The translations under genes and the position numbers were made by a program. Below, in pieces: positions 26,553 to 37,428 of a DNA stretch of 64,000 nucleotides. Origin of the DNA: CAVZOY01 sp963777095 (GTDB lineage: Bacteria > Actinomycetota > Actinomycetes > Mycobacteriales > Geodermatophilaceae); contig CAVZOY010000006.1 in NCBI GenBank assembly GCA_963777095.1, positions 1,054,001 through 1,118,000 of the forward strand, in the 5' to 3' direction. How positions within the stretch are numbered: position 1 is the stretch's first letter; the number at the start of each line of letters is the position of its first letter. The notes under the pieces were generated by a model that saw only the letters and a list, made by a program, of their open reading frames with translations, was not told where the DNA came from and did not search any database.

Positions 26553-29004
26553 TCGCAGAAGCTCGACCTGGAGACCAAGGTCCGGCTGCTGTCGGGCTGC
26601 GGCCCGTGGACGACCGCAGCCGGTGCCGGAGATCGGGCTGCGGTCGATGACCGTCTCCGACGGACCGGTCGGCGTCCGAGGCGGCACGGACACCGAGCTC
26701 GACCCGTCGGCGGCCTTCCCGTCGGGCTCGGCGATGGCGGCCACCTGGGACGAGGACCTGCTGCGCCGGATCGGCGCGGCGCTGGCCGGCGAGGCCGTGC
26801 GCAAGGGCGTGGACGTCGTCCTCGGCCCGACGATCAACCTGCACCGATCGCCGCTGGGCGGCCGGCACTTCGAGTGCATGAGCGAGGACCCGCTGCTGTC
26901 CGGCCGGCTGGCCACGGCGTACGTGCGCGGCGTGCAGGAGCAGGGGCATCGGCGCCTGCCCCAAGCACTACGTGGCCAACGACGCCGAGACCGACCGCTT
27001 CACCGTGGACAACCGGGTCGACGAGCGGACGCTGCGCGAGCTGTACCTGTCGCCGTTCGAGGCCGTGGTCACCGACGCCTCGCCGTGGATGGTCATGGCG
27101 GCCTACAACGGCGTCAACGGGGCGCCGATGACCGAGAACGACCTGCTCGCCGAGCCGCTGAAGGGCGAGTGGGGCTTCGACGGCGTCGTCGTCTCCGACT
27201 GGGGCGCGGTCTACGACGGCGAGCCCGCGGCCCGCGCCGCCCTCGACCTGGCGATGCCGGGCCCCGGGAGAAGTGGGGGGCCGGCGCTGGTCGAGGCCGT
27301 GCGGGCCGGCCGGGTGCCGGAGGACGCGGTCGACGCCAAGGTGCGCCGGCTGCTGCTGCTCGCCGCGCGCGCCGGTGCCCTCGAGGGCGTCGAACCCCGG
27401 CCTCGACAAGCCCGCGCCCGGCCGGATCGAGGACGCCTCTGGCCTCGCCCGCGAGGCCGCGTCGTCCGCGACGGTGCTGCTGCGCAACGACGGCATGCTC
27501 CCGCTCGCGGCCGACGCGCTGGGCCGCGTCGCCGTCGTCGGCCCCGGCGCGCGCGACGCCCGGCCGCTCGGCGGCGGCTCGGCCAGCGTGCCGCCGGCCT
27601 ACGTCGTGACGCCGGTCGCCGGCCTGCGGGCCGCGCTCGACGGCCGCGCCGAGGTGGTCACCGCCGTCGGCGCGGTGCTGTCCGACGCGCTGCGCTCGCC
27701 CGCGGCCCGACGAGCTCGCCGGCGAGGACGGCGCGGCGCCGGTGCAGCTGCGCTGGCTCGACGACGCAGGGCGCACGGTCTCGCGGAGCAGAGCCGCCGG
27801 CACGGCGACGATCGTCCGCATGCTCGCCGACGCCCCTGAGCGCGCCGCCGAGCTCGAGATCCGGACCGCCTTCGCGCCCGACGAGGACGGCGAATGGCGG
27901 GTCGGCGTCATCGGCCGGGGCGACCGCGACCCTGCTGCTCGACGGGCGCCGTGGCACTCGCAGGCGAGGACGACGGCGGGCCCTTCGACGTCCACCAGGT
28001 CTTCGCCGCACCGCCGCAGCACGACACCGTCGTCCCGCTGCGGGCCGGGCAGCCGGCTGGACGTCCGCATCCGCTACCGCTGGCCGGCCGAGGGCTTCAT
28101 CTTCAAGGTCGGCTTCGTCGTCGGCCCGCCGCTGCGCGTCCGGCGGACGACGAGCTGGCGCACGCGGTCGAGCTGGCCCGCACCAGCGACGTCGCGGTCG
28201 TCGTCGTCGGCACGTCGGACGCCGTCGAGAGCGAGGGCTTCGACCGGACGTCGCTGGCGCTGCCCGGGCCGGCAGGACGAGCTGGTCCGCGCGGTCGCCG
28301 CCGCCAACCCGCGCACCGTCGTGGTGGTCAACGCCGGTGCGCCGGTCGAGCTGCCGTGGCGGGACGACGTCGCGGCCGTGCTGCTCGTCTGGTTCCCCGG
28401 CATGGAGTTCGGCAACGCCGCTGGCCGACGTCCTGCTCGGCGCCGTCGAGCCCGGCGGCCGGCTGCCCACCACCTGGCCCGCCGCGGCGTCCGACGCGCC
28501 GGTGCTGGACACCACGCCCACCGACGGCCGGCTGGAGTACGCGGAGGGGCTGTCACATCGGCCACCGCGCCTACCTCGCCCGCGACATCGAGCCGGCGTA
28601 CTGGTTCGGGCACGGCCTCGGCTACACGACCTGGGCGGTCGAGGGCGATCGAGGCGCCGGCGGAGGCCGGCCCGGACGGCCTGACCGCCACCGTGCGGCT
28701 GCGCAACACCGGCGACCGGCGCGGCAAGCAGGTCGTGCAGGTCTACGCCGACCGCGACCGGAGTCCGCGGTCGGGCACCCGGCCCGCTGGCTGGCCGGCT
28801 TCGCCGTCGTCGCACGCCGATGCCGGCGAGGTCGTCGACGTGCCGGTCGAGATCCATCCCCGCGCGCTGCGCCACTGGGACGTCGAGCGGTCCGCCTGGG
28901 CGGTCGAGCCCGGCCCGCTGACCCTGTCGACCGGGCCCTCGGCCGGCGATCTGCGCGCGTCGGTGACGGTCGTCGCTGGACGCGGACGGGCGGAGCCCGC
29001 GTGA
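26549..29004 (+). CDS. Glycoside hydrolase family 3 with PA14 insert, many frameshifts
   Basis: Intracellular GH3 enzyme of about 800 residues, read by joining frames at some 20 points. Start is uncertain; TTG at 26549 overlapping the previous stop is the best candidate. Domain order: barrel (MTVSDGPVGVRG; GPTINLHRSPLGGRHFE; nucleophile Asp in GVVVSDWGAV), second domain (ATVLLRNDGMLPL), PA14 insert around 27.8-28.1 kb, then GRQDELVRAVAAANPRTVVV, the FGHGLGYTTW motif and a C-terminal fibronectin-like domain. GH3 members with this layout are beta-glucosidases or related. It sits between the importer and a rhamnosidase, so it likely trims the same imported glycoside. Confidence 0.78.
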
Positions 29005-31682
29005 CCGCCGCTCCGCACGGCCTGCGGGTCGAGCACCTCGACGAGGCGCTCGGCATCCGGACGCAACAGCCGCGGCTGTCCTGGCGGCTGCCGGACGGCG
29101 CCCGCGCCCAGTCGGCGTACCGGATCACCACCGACAACGGGTGGGACAGCGGCTGGGTGGACAGCGACCAGAACCTGCTGGTGCCCTACGCCGGCCCGCC
29201 GCCGGAGTCGTCCGAGCGCGTCGAGTGGCGGGTGCAGGTGCGCACCGACCTCGGCGAGAGCCCGGAGTCCGGACCCGGCTGGTTCGAGACCGGCCTGCTC
29301 TGGAGCCGAGGACTGGCAGGCGTCCTGGGTCGAGCCGGGGGCGATGCCCGACGGCGCCGAAGGGCGAGCGGCCGGCCGCCCTGCTGCGGTTCGAGTTCGA
29401 CGTCGACCGGCCGGTGGTGTCGGCCCGCCTGCACGCCACGGCGCAGGGCCTCTACGAGGCGTTCCTCAACGGCGAGCGGGTCGGCGACGCCGAGCTGACG
29501 CCGGGCTACACGCAGTACGACGCGCGGCTGCAGGTGCAGACCTTCGACGTCACCGGCGCTCGTCCGCGACGGGGCGCAACGCCCTCGGCGTCGTCCTCGC
29601 CGACGGCTGGTTCCGCGGGCAGACCGGGGTCACCCGCTCGGCCGACCAGTGGGGCGACCGGCTGGCGGTCCTCGGCGCAGCTGCACCTCGTCCACGACGA
29701 CGGCTCGGTCACCGTCGTCGGCACCGGGCCGCGGCTGGCGCAGCTCGGGCGGGCACGTCGTCGCCGCCGACCTGATCGCCGGCGAGCGGTGGGACCTCAC
29801 CCGGCTGCCAGCGCGGCTGGGAGCTGCCCGGCTTCGACGACCTCGGCCTGGGACGACGTCGTCGTCGTCGAGCACGGCTACGCGGGTCTCGTCGACTCGC
29901 CCGCGCCGCCGGTGCGCCGCGTGGAGGAGATCGTGCCGGTCTCGGTGACCCGGCTCGACGACCGACGCCAGGTCGTCGACCTCGGCCAGAACATCAACGG
30001 CTGGATCCGGCTGGCGAACCTGGGCCCGGCCGGCACGACGATCACGCTGACGCACGGCGAGTGGCTCGCGCCCGACGGCGACGTCACCGTCGACCAACCT
30101 CGAGCCCGACCTGCCGTTCCTGCCGCACCCGCTGCCGGCCGGCCAGGTCGACTCGGTGGTCTCCGCCGGCGTGCCCGGGCGAGGTCTTCGAGCCGCGGCG
30201 GACGACGCACGGATTCCGGTACGTGCGGATCGAGGGCCATCCCGGACGACCTGACCGTCGACGACGTCCGCGGCGTCTTCGTGCACACCGACCTGCGCCG
30301 CACCGGCTGGTTCTCCTCGAGCGACGAGCGGCTCGACCGCTTCCACGAGGCCGCCGTCTGGAGCTTCCGCGGCAACGCCTGCGACATCCCCACCGACTGC
30401 CCGCACCGCGAGCGGCACGGCTGGACCGGCGACTGGCAGCTGTACGTGCCGACCGCGGCGTTCCTCTACGACGTCGCCGGCTTCTCGACCAAGTGGCTGC
30501 GCGACGTCGCGGCCGACCAGTGGCCCGACGGCACGGTCGCCAACATGAGCCCGACGCCCGCGCCACGAGGGCCGGGAGGGGCCGATCGCCTTCCTGAACG
30601 GCTCGGCCGGCTGGGGCGACGCCGCGGTGATCGTGCCGTGGGAGATCTACCGCGCCTACGGCGACGTCGCAGGTGCTCGACGAGCTGTGGCCGACGATGG
30701 TGCGCTGGCTGGACCGGGCCGAGCGGATGGCGCCGCGAGCAGCGGCACCCGCGCGCGGGCCGCGCGCCGGCCGCGAGCCCGCGCCGCACGAGCGGTACCT
30801 GTGGGACACCGGCTTCCACTGGGGGGAGTGGCTGGAGCCGGGCGAGGGTCCCGGACCCGATGGACGCGTTCGTCGCCGCCGACAAGGGCGACGTGGCGAC
30901 GGCGTTCTTCGCCTACAGCGCCGGGCCTGATGGCCCGCATCGCCGCGCGTGCTCGGCCGGGACGACGACGCCGCCCGGTACGCGCGAGCTGGCGCGAGCA
31001 GGTGCGGGCCGCCTGGCAGGCGGAGTACCTCGACGCCGACGGCCGGCTGACGCCGGACACCCAGGCCAACCACGTGCGGGCGCTGGCGTTCGACCTGGTG
31101 CCGGCCGAGCTGCGGCCGGCGGTCGCCGACCGGCTGGTCGAGCTGATCCGCAAGGCCGACACCCACCTCGGCACCGGCTTCCTCGCCACGCCGTACCTGC
31201 TGCCCGGTGCTGGCCGACACCGGCCACCTCGACGTCGCCTACGAGCTGCTGCTCCAGGACACCGAGCCGTCGTGGCTGGTCATGGTCGACCGCGGCGCCA
31301 CCACCGTGTGGGAGCGCTGGAACGGCGTCGACGCCGACGGCGTTCCGCACGAGTCGCTCAACCACTACTCCAAGGGCGCGGTCATCTCGTTCCTGCACCG
31401 GTACACCGCCGGGATCGAGCTGCTGGAGCCCGCCTACCGGCGGTTCCGGATCCGGCCCCGGCCCGGCGGCGGGCTGACCTCCGCCGAGGCCGCGCACGAG
31501 TCGCCGTACGGGCGGATCGAGTCGGCCTGGCGGCTCGACGGCGACGACGTTCGAGCTGCGCGTCGTCGTCCCGGCGGGGACCGAGGCCGAGGTGGTGCTG
31601 CCCGGACGGGGCCGTCGCACACTCGCCGGGCCCGGCGAGCACACCGTACACCGAGCACACGACGGAGGAGTCGCCGCGATGA
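29001..31682 (+). CDS. Alpha-L-rhamnosidase, GH78, many frameshifts
   Basis: About 870 residues after joining frames; starts GTG with 4-nt overlap on GH3. The N-terminal Ig-like domain (LGIRTQQPRLSWRLPDGA) and the lectin-like domain (LHATAQGLYEAFLNGERVGD; ADGWFRGQTG) precede the (alpha/alpha)6 barrel. The barrel carries the GH78 signature CDIPTDCPHRERHGWTGDWQ and later TTVWERWNGVDADG, with the C-terminal beta domain ending ESPYGRIESAWR. More than 15 surplus bases break the frame, for example at 29314, 29360, 29679 and 29738. It would remove terminal L-rhamnose from glycosides; the product feeds the rhamnulokinase pathway. Confidence 0.85.
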
Positions 31683-32606
31683 CACGCCGAGACCGACGCG
31701 AGTGGGCCGGTCCGGCCCGCTTCCTGCCGCCGACCGAGCCGGTGCGTCGCGACGACGGCGTCCGCCACTACGCCGGCATCACCTACGCCGCCACGTCCGG
31801 CTACCGGCCGCTGCAGCTGGACCTGTGGGTGCCGCGACCGCGACGCCGCCGCCGCTGGTCGTCTGGATCCACGGCGGCGGCTGGATGATCGGCGACCGCC
31901 GCTACCTGCCCGAGACGCTGCGGCCGAACCAGCTCTTCGACGCGCTGCTCGAGCGCCGGGCTCGCCGTCGCGACCATCGACTACCGGCGGCGCTCGAGGC
32001 GCCGTTCCCGGCGCAGCTGCACGACGCGAAGGCGGCCGTCCGGTACCTGCGGGCGCACGCCGACGAGCTCGGCATCTCGACACCGAGCGGATCGGGGTGT
32101 GGGGCGAGTCGGCCGGCGGCCACCTCGCCGCTCTCGTCGGCCTCACCGCGCACCGGCCCGACCTGGAGGGCGGCACGGCGTCGTCGGACCGTCGAGCGCG
32201 GTCGACGTCGTCGTCGACTGGTACGGCCCCGCCGACTTCGACGACCATGCCGCGGATGACCCCGCCGCCGCAGATCGCGGCGAAGCTCGCAGCCGGCCAT
32301 GCACGACGCCGCCGGAGGACCAGCTGATCGCCGGCCTCGACGACGCGGCGCTGGCCGACGCCAGCCCGGTCACCCACGTGACGCCCGGACGCCCCGCCGT
32401 TCCTGCTGGTGCACGGCACGGCCGACTGGCTGGTGCCCTACGCGCAGAGCGAGCAGCTGCACGCCGCGCTGACCGCCGCCGGCGTCGACTGCCGGCTGGT
32501 GCCGGTCGAGGGCGCCGAGCACATCTTCGCCGGCTGCGACGACATCGACGCCGTCGTCCGGCTGTCCGTCGACTACCTCGCCGAGGCCCTCCTGGAGACC
32601 CGATGA
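31679..32606 (+). CDS. Alpha/beta hydrolase (esterase), frameshifted
   Basis: About 300 residues in joined frames. HGGGWMIGDRRYLP gives the oxyanion hole, WGESAGGHLAALVGL the nucleophile serine, HGTADWLVPYAQSEQ the acid and VEGAEHIF the histidine. It closely resembles the esterase at 16414-17346 (shared QLHDAKAAVR and WGESAGGHLA), so the two are probably paralogs. ATGA overlaps join it to the rhamnosidases on either side. A plausible job is removing acyl groups that protect the sugars; this is inference. Confidence 0.8.
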
Positions 32607-35257
32607 GCGACCTGACCGTCCTGCCCGTCACCGTCGAGCACCACCGCGAGCCGCTCGGCATCGGCGAGGCGACGCCGCGGCTGTCCTGGGTGACCCGCAC
32701 CGACCTGCCCGACTGGCGGCAGGCCGCCTACGAGCTGGAGATCGAGCCGGAGGACGGCGAGGCCTGGTCGTCCGGGCCGGGTCGACGTCCGCCGAGTCGG
32801 TGCTCGTGCCCTGGGGCGCGCCGCCGCTGGCCAGCCGCGAGCGCCGGACCGTCCGCGTCCGCGTCTGGGGCGAGGGCGCCGCCGAGCCGTCGGCGTGGAG
32901 CGAGGACGTCGTCGTCGAGGCCGGGCTGCTCGAGCCGTCGGACTGGACGGCCCAGCTCGCCCAGCCGCTGCTGCCGGAGCCCGGAGGCACCGGCGAGCCG
33001 GTGGCCCTGCTCCGCCGCGAGTTCGTCGCTCGACAAGCCCGTCGTCCGCGCCCGGCTGTACGCCACCGCGCAGGGCGTCTACGAGGCGGAGATCGACGGC
33101 GCCGTCGTCGGCGACCAGGTGCTGGCGCCGGGCTGGACGAGCTACCGGCACCGGCTCCGCTACCAGACCTACGACGTCACCGACCTGCTCGTCCGAGGGC
33201 GCCAACGCCATCGGCGTCACGCTGGCCGACGGCTGGTACCGCGGCTACCTCGGGTTCACCGGCGGGCGGCACCTGTACGGCGACCGCACCGGCGCCTTCG
33301 CTGCAGCTGGAGGTCGACCACCCCGACGGCACGCCGCACGGTGGTCACGACCGACGGTTCGTGGCGCTCGACCCTGGGCCCGGAGACCCGGGCCGACATC
33401 TACAAGGGCGAGACGGTCGACTTCCGGCGCGAGCTGCCCGGCTGGTCGCACGGCGGGCTTCGACGACGCGGACTGGACTCCGGTCGAGCTCGGCTCGCTC
33501 GACGTCGCCACGCTCGTCGCCCCGACCGGCCCGCCGGTGCGGCGGACCCAGACGCGTCCCGGTCCAGGAGATCACGACCTCGCCGTCGGGCAAGACGCTG
33601 ATCGACTTCGGCCAGAACCTGGTCGGCCGGATCCGCTTCTCGCTGCCCGACGGGCCGGCCGGCACCGAGATCACCGTCCGGCACGCCGAGGTGCTCGAGC
33701 ACGGTGAGCTCGGCGTCCGGCCGCTGCGCGCGGCGGACGCGACCGACGTCGATCGTCCTGGACGGGAACGGGCCGCGGACGTGGGAGCCGCGGTTCACCT
33801 TCCACGGCTTCCGCTACGCCGAGGTCACCGGCTGGCCCGGGGAGCTGACCGCCGACGACCTCGAGGCGGTCGTCGTCCACACCGACCTGCGCCGCACCGG
33901 CACCTTCACCTGCTCGGACGCCGACGTCGAGCGGCTGCACGAGAACGTCGTCTGGGGGATGCGCGGCAACTTCGTCGACCTCCCGACCGACTGCCCGCAG
34001 CGCGACGAGCGGCTGGGCTGGACCGGAGACCTGCAGGTCTTCGCGCCGACGGCGTCGTTCCTCTACGACACCGTCGGGGATGCTGCGGTCCTGGCTGGCC
34101 GACCTCGCCGTCGAGCAGCTCGAGGACCACGACGGGATCGTGCCGATGTACGTGCCGTTCCTCCCGCTCCTGCCCTTCCCGCAGCAGGCGGACGTCGGCT
34201 GGGGCGACGCCGCCGTCGTCGTCCCGTGGGTGCTGTACGAGCGCACCGGCGACGTCGGGCTGCTCGCCGACCAGTGGACGTCGATGACCACCTGGATCGA
34301 CGTCTTCGAGAAGCGGGCCGGCGCCGACCTGGACTTCCCCGAGGGCGGGTTCTCCTTCGGCGACTGGCTGGACACCGCGGCGCCGCCGGACAACCCCGCC
34401 GCCGCCCGGACGCCGTGGCAGTGCGTCGCGACCGCCTACCTCGCCCGCTCGGCGCGCATGGTGGCGCAGGCGGCCGAGGTGCTCGGCCGCGACGGCGCGC
34501 GGTTCGCCGACCTGGCGGAGCGGGCCGCGGCCCGGTTCCGCGCCGAGTACGTGACGCCGACCGGCCGGGTGGCCTTCCCGTCGCAGACGGCGTACGCGCT
34601 CGCCCTGGAGTTCGACCTGCTCACCGCCGAGCAGCGGGAGCACGCCGGCCGCCTGCTGGCCGAGCAGGTCCTGAAGGACGGCTTCCACATCGCCAGCGGC
34701 TTCCTCGGGACGCCGCTGGTCACCGACGCGCTGACGAACGCCGGTGAGCTGGCGACCGCGTACGAGCTGCTGCTGCAGCGGGAGAACCCGTCGTGGCTCT
34801 ACCCGGTCACGATGGGCGCGACGACGATCTGGGAGCGCTGGGACTCGATGCTCCCGGACGGCTCGATCAACCCCGGCGACATGACGTCGTTCAACCACTA
34901 CGCGTTCGGCGCGGTCGCCGACTGGCTGCACCGCACGGTCGCCGGCCTCGCCCCGGCCGCGCCCGGGCTACCGGCGGCTGCGCGTGGAACCCCGCCCGGG
35001 CCCGGGTCTGACCTCCGCCGCGGCGACGCACGAGACGCCGTACGGGACGGCCGCGGTCGCGTGGACGCTGTCGGGCGGGACGGCGTTCGCCCTCGAGGTC
35101 ACCGTGCCGCCGAACACGACGGCGGAGGTCGTCCTGCCCGACGGCAGCGCCCCGGTCGAGGTCGGCTCCGGCCGGCACTCGTTCACGCGCGACGATCGAG
35201 GAGCCGGTGCCGGTCGAGAAGCCGGCGCTCTTCTTCAACCCGGACGACCACCAGTGA
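32603..35257 (+). CDS. Second alpha-L-rhamnosidase, GH78, frameshifted
   Basis: About 875 residues. Domain order matches the first GH78: Ig-like (LGIGEATPRLSWVTRTDLPD), lectin-like (YATAQGVYEAEIDGAVVGDQ, LADGWYRGYLGF), barrel with DLPTDCPQRDERLGWTGDLQ, and the beta domain (THETPYGTAAVAW). The 34.08-34.95 kb section is clean for about 290 codons, whereas about ten surplus bases occur before it and one or two after. Only moderate similarity to the first enzyme is apparent, so they may accept different linkages or aglycones. It is bounded by 4-nt overlaps with both esterase genes. Confidence 0.86.
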
Positions 35258-36241
35258 CGGCGACCGACGGCGCCGGTCGGACCGCCGCCGCCGTACGACC
35301 CCGAGTGCGGCGCCGTCCTCGCCGGCCTGCCGGAGTTCCCGCCGCTGACCGTCGAGGCGATCCCGTTCCTGCGGGCGGCCGAGTTCATGCCCCGGCCGAC
35401 GAACGAGGAGCTCGCCCGCGGCGGTGCCTTCACCGTCGAGGAACGGCCCGTGCCCGGGCCGACGGGCGCGCCGGACGTCGCGCTGATCATCTGCCGCCCG
35501 GCCGGCGACGACCGCGGCCGGTGCCCGCGCTGTACTACATCCACGGCGGCGGGATGATCGCCGGCACCGCCCGGGACGCGCTCGGCGAGATCCTCGACCT
35601 CGCCGAGCCGCGTCGGCGCCGCCGTGGTCTCGGTCGAGTACCGGCTCGCGCCCGGAGACGCCGCACCCCGGCCCGGTCGAGGACTGCTACGCCGGGCTGG
35701 TCTGGACGGCGGAGCACGCCGACGGAGCTGGGCATCGACCCGGACGGCTCGTCCTGGTCGGCGGCAGCGCCGGCGGCGGCATCGCCGCGGCACTGGCGCT
35801 GATGGCCCGCGACCGCGGCGGGCCGGCGCTCGCCGGACAGCTGCTCATGTGCCCGATGCTCGACGACCGCAACGACAGCCCGTCGGTCCACCAGATGGCC
35901 GAGCTGCGCGATGTGGAACCGCGCGGCGAACGAGGTCGGCTGGACGGCGCTGCTCGGCGACGCCCGCGGCGGCCCGGACGTCTCCCCGTACGCCGCACCT
36001 GCCCGGGCCACCGACCTCTCCGGCCTGCCGCCGACGTTCGTCGACGTCGGCTCGGCGGACACGTTCCGCGACGAGGACGTCGACTACGCCAGCCGCATCT
36101 GGCAGGCCGGCGGGGTCGCCGAGCTGCACGTCTGGCCGGGTGGCTACCACGGCTTCGACGGGATCGTCCCCGCACGCCGCCGTCTCGAAGGCCGCCGTCG
36201 CCGCCCGCGCGAACTGGCTCCGCCGCCTGCTGAGCGCCTGA
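35254..36241 (+). CDS. Alpha/beta hydrolase fold-3 esterase, frameshifted
   Basis: About 320 residues from a GTG that overlaps the GH78 stop (GTGA). Joined frames show YYIHGGGMIAGTARD (oxyanion hole), VVSVEYRLAPE, the nucleophile in LVGGSAGGGIAAALALMARD and a C-terminal HVWPGGYHGFD with the catalytic histidine. It belongs to the same hormone-sensitive-lipase group as the gene at 18808-19770. Last gene of the rhamnosidase/esterase block before the LacI regulator. Likely de-esterifies glycosides; inference. Confidence 0.8.
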
Positions 36242-36315
36242 CCGGCTCCCCGCGGAAACCGGGACTGCGGCAGGTCGTCCGTCACACTGAGCACAGGTTC
36301 AGGGCCGGAGGAGGC

Positions 36316-37351
36316 GTGGTGGCGGACGGCGAGCGGCGTGCCCGGCCGTCGGCGATGGCCGACGTCGCGGCTCGTGCCGGCGTGTCCCACCAGACCGTCT
36401 CGCGGGTGATCAACGGGCATCCGTACGTCGCGGCGGCCACGCGGGAGCGGGTCGAGCAGGCCATTGCGGAGCTCGGCTACCGGCCGAACAGTGCGGCCCG
36501 TGCCTTGGTGACGGGCTCGACCCGGACCATCGGCCTGATCATCTCCAACATCGACCAGTACGGCCCCGCCCAGACGATGCGCGGCCTCGAGCGCGCCGCC
36601 CGTGAGGCGGGGTACTCGGTCAGCATCGCCGTCCTCGACGAGGCCACGGCCGCGGCGATGCAGGAGGCGGTCGAGCGGCTGGTCGCGCAGTCGGTCGACG
36701 CGATCGTGGCGCTGGCGACATACGCCGACGCCTTCGCCGCGGTGCGCGAGGTTCGGACGACGGTGCCCGTGGTCACCGTCCAGGCGCAGCCGGAGACCGG
36801 CCGGCCGGCTGTCTGGGTGGACCAGGCTGCGGGCGCCCGCCTGGCCACTCGCCACCTGGTGGACCTGGGGCACCGCGCCCTGCTGCACGTCGCCGGACCG
36901 GAGCAGTCCCTCGACGCCCGCCGCCGCGTCGAGGGCTGGCGGGACGAGCTGCGCGCCGCCGGCCTGACGGCGCACGAGCCGTTGCGGGGCGACTGGACGC
37001 CCGCATCGGGTCACGCGGCCGGCCGCCGGATCGCCGAACTGGTCCGCGGCGCGGCCGGCGACCGGATCACGGCGGTCTTCGTCGGCAACGACCAGATGGC
37101 GCTGGGTGTCCTCAAGGCCCTGAACGAGGCCGGGATCTCCGTCCCCGAGGACGTGAGCGTGGTCGGTTTCGACGACATCCCGGAGGCCGCCTACCTCGTT
37201 CCCGCGCTGACGACCGTGCGGCAGGACTTCGCCGAGCTCGGCCGTCGGGGTGTCGGCCTGGCGCTGTCCGACGCTCCCGCGGTCGCAGGAGGAGCGGGTG
37301 GTTCCGGTGACGCTGGTGGAGCGGGCCTCCACAGCGGCCCGGATCCGCTGA
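36316..37351 (+). CDS. LacI-family regulator of the arabinose genes, one frameshift
   Basis: About 344 residues. The helix-turn-helix (MADVAARAGVSHQTVSRVIN) and hinge (NSAARALVTGSTRTIGLI) are followed by a full ligand domain. GGAGG precedes the GTG start. The frame is clean until about 37276, where one surplus base (CCC-G-CGG) diverts it; the correct tail VVPVTLVERASTAARIR ends at 37351. The gene lies directly upstream of araB, and a perfect pair of AGCGCT-centred palindromes lies between them. It is therefore the likely L-arabinose-responsive repressor. Unlike its neighbours it carries only one indel. Confidence 0.87.
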
Positions 37352-37374
37352 CGACGGCTCTCGACGCCTGGGTG

Positions 37375-37388
37375 TGTGAGCGCTAACA
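37375..37388. promoter_or_regulatory. LacI-type operator A upstream of araB
   Basis: TGTGAGCGCTAACA with an AGCGCT palindromic core. Its exact reverse complement recurs 25 bp downstream (site B). Confidence 0.7.
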
Positions 37389-37399
37389 TGTACGGGGTC

Positions 37400-37413
37400 T
37401 GTTAGCGCTCACA
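37400..37413. promoter_or_regulatory. LacI-type operator B upstream of araB
   Basis: TGTTAGCGCTCACA, the exact reverse complement of site A, ending 15 nt before the araB start codon. The two sites are 25 bp apart centre to centre. Confidence 0.7.
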
Positions 37414-37428
37414 TCCTGAGGATGCCTG

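Noticed and set aside
36460..36475. CCATTG within the LacI coding region as a fifth IclR-type site
   Set aside because: Only the first six bases match; the RNC-GGMA half is absent and it lies in a conserved coding stretch.
37375..37413. The araB-upstream inverted repeat as a terminator of the LacI gene
   Set aside because: A 14-bp stem with an 11-nt loop could form, but the AGCGCT cores, the position 15 nt before a ribosome-site-led start and the adjacent LacI gene fit operators better; no U run follows.
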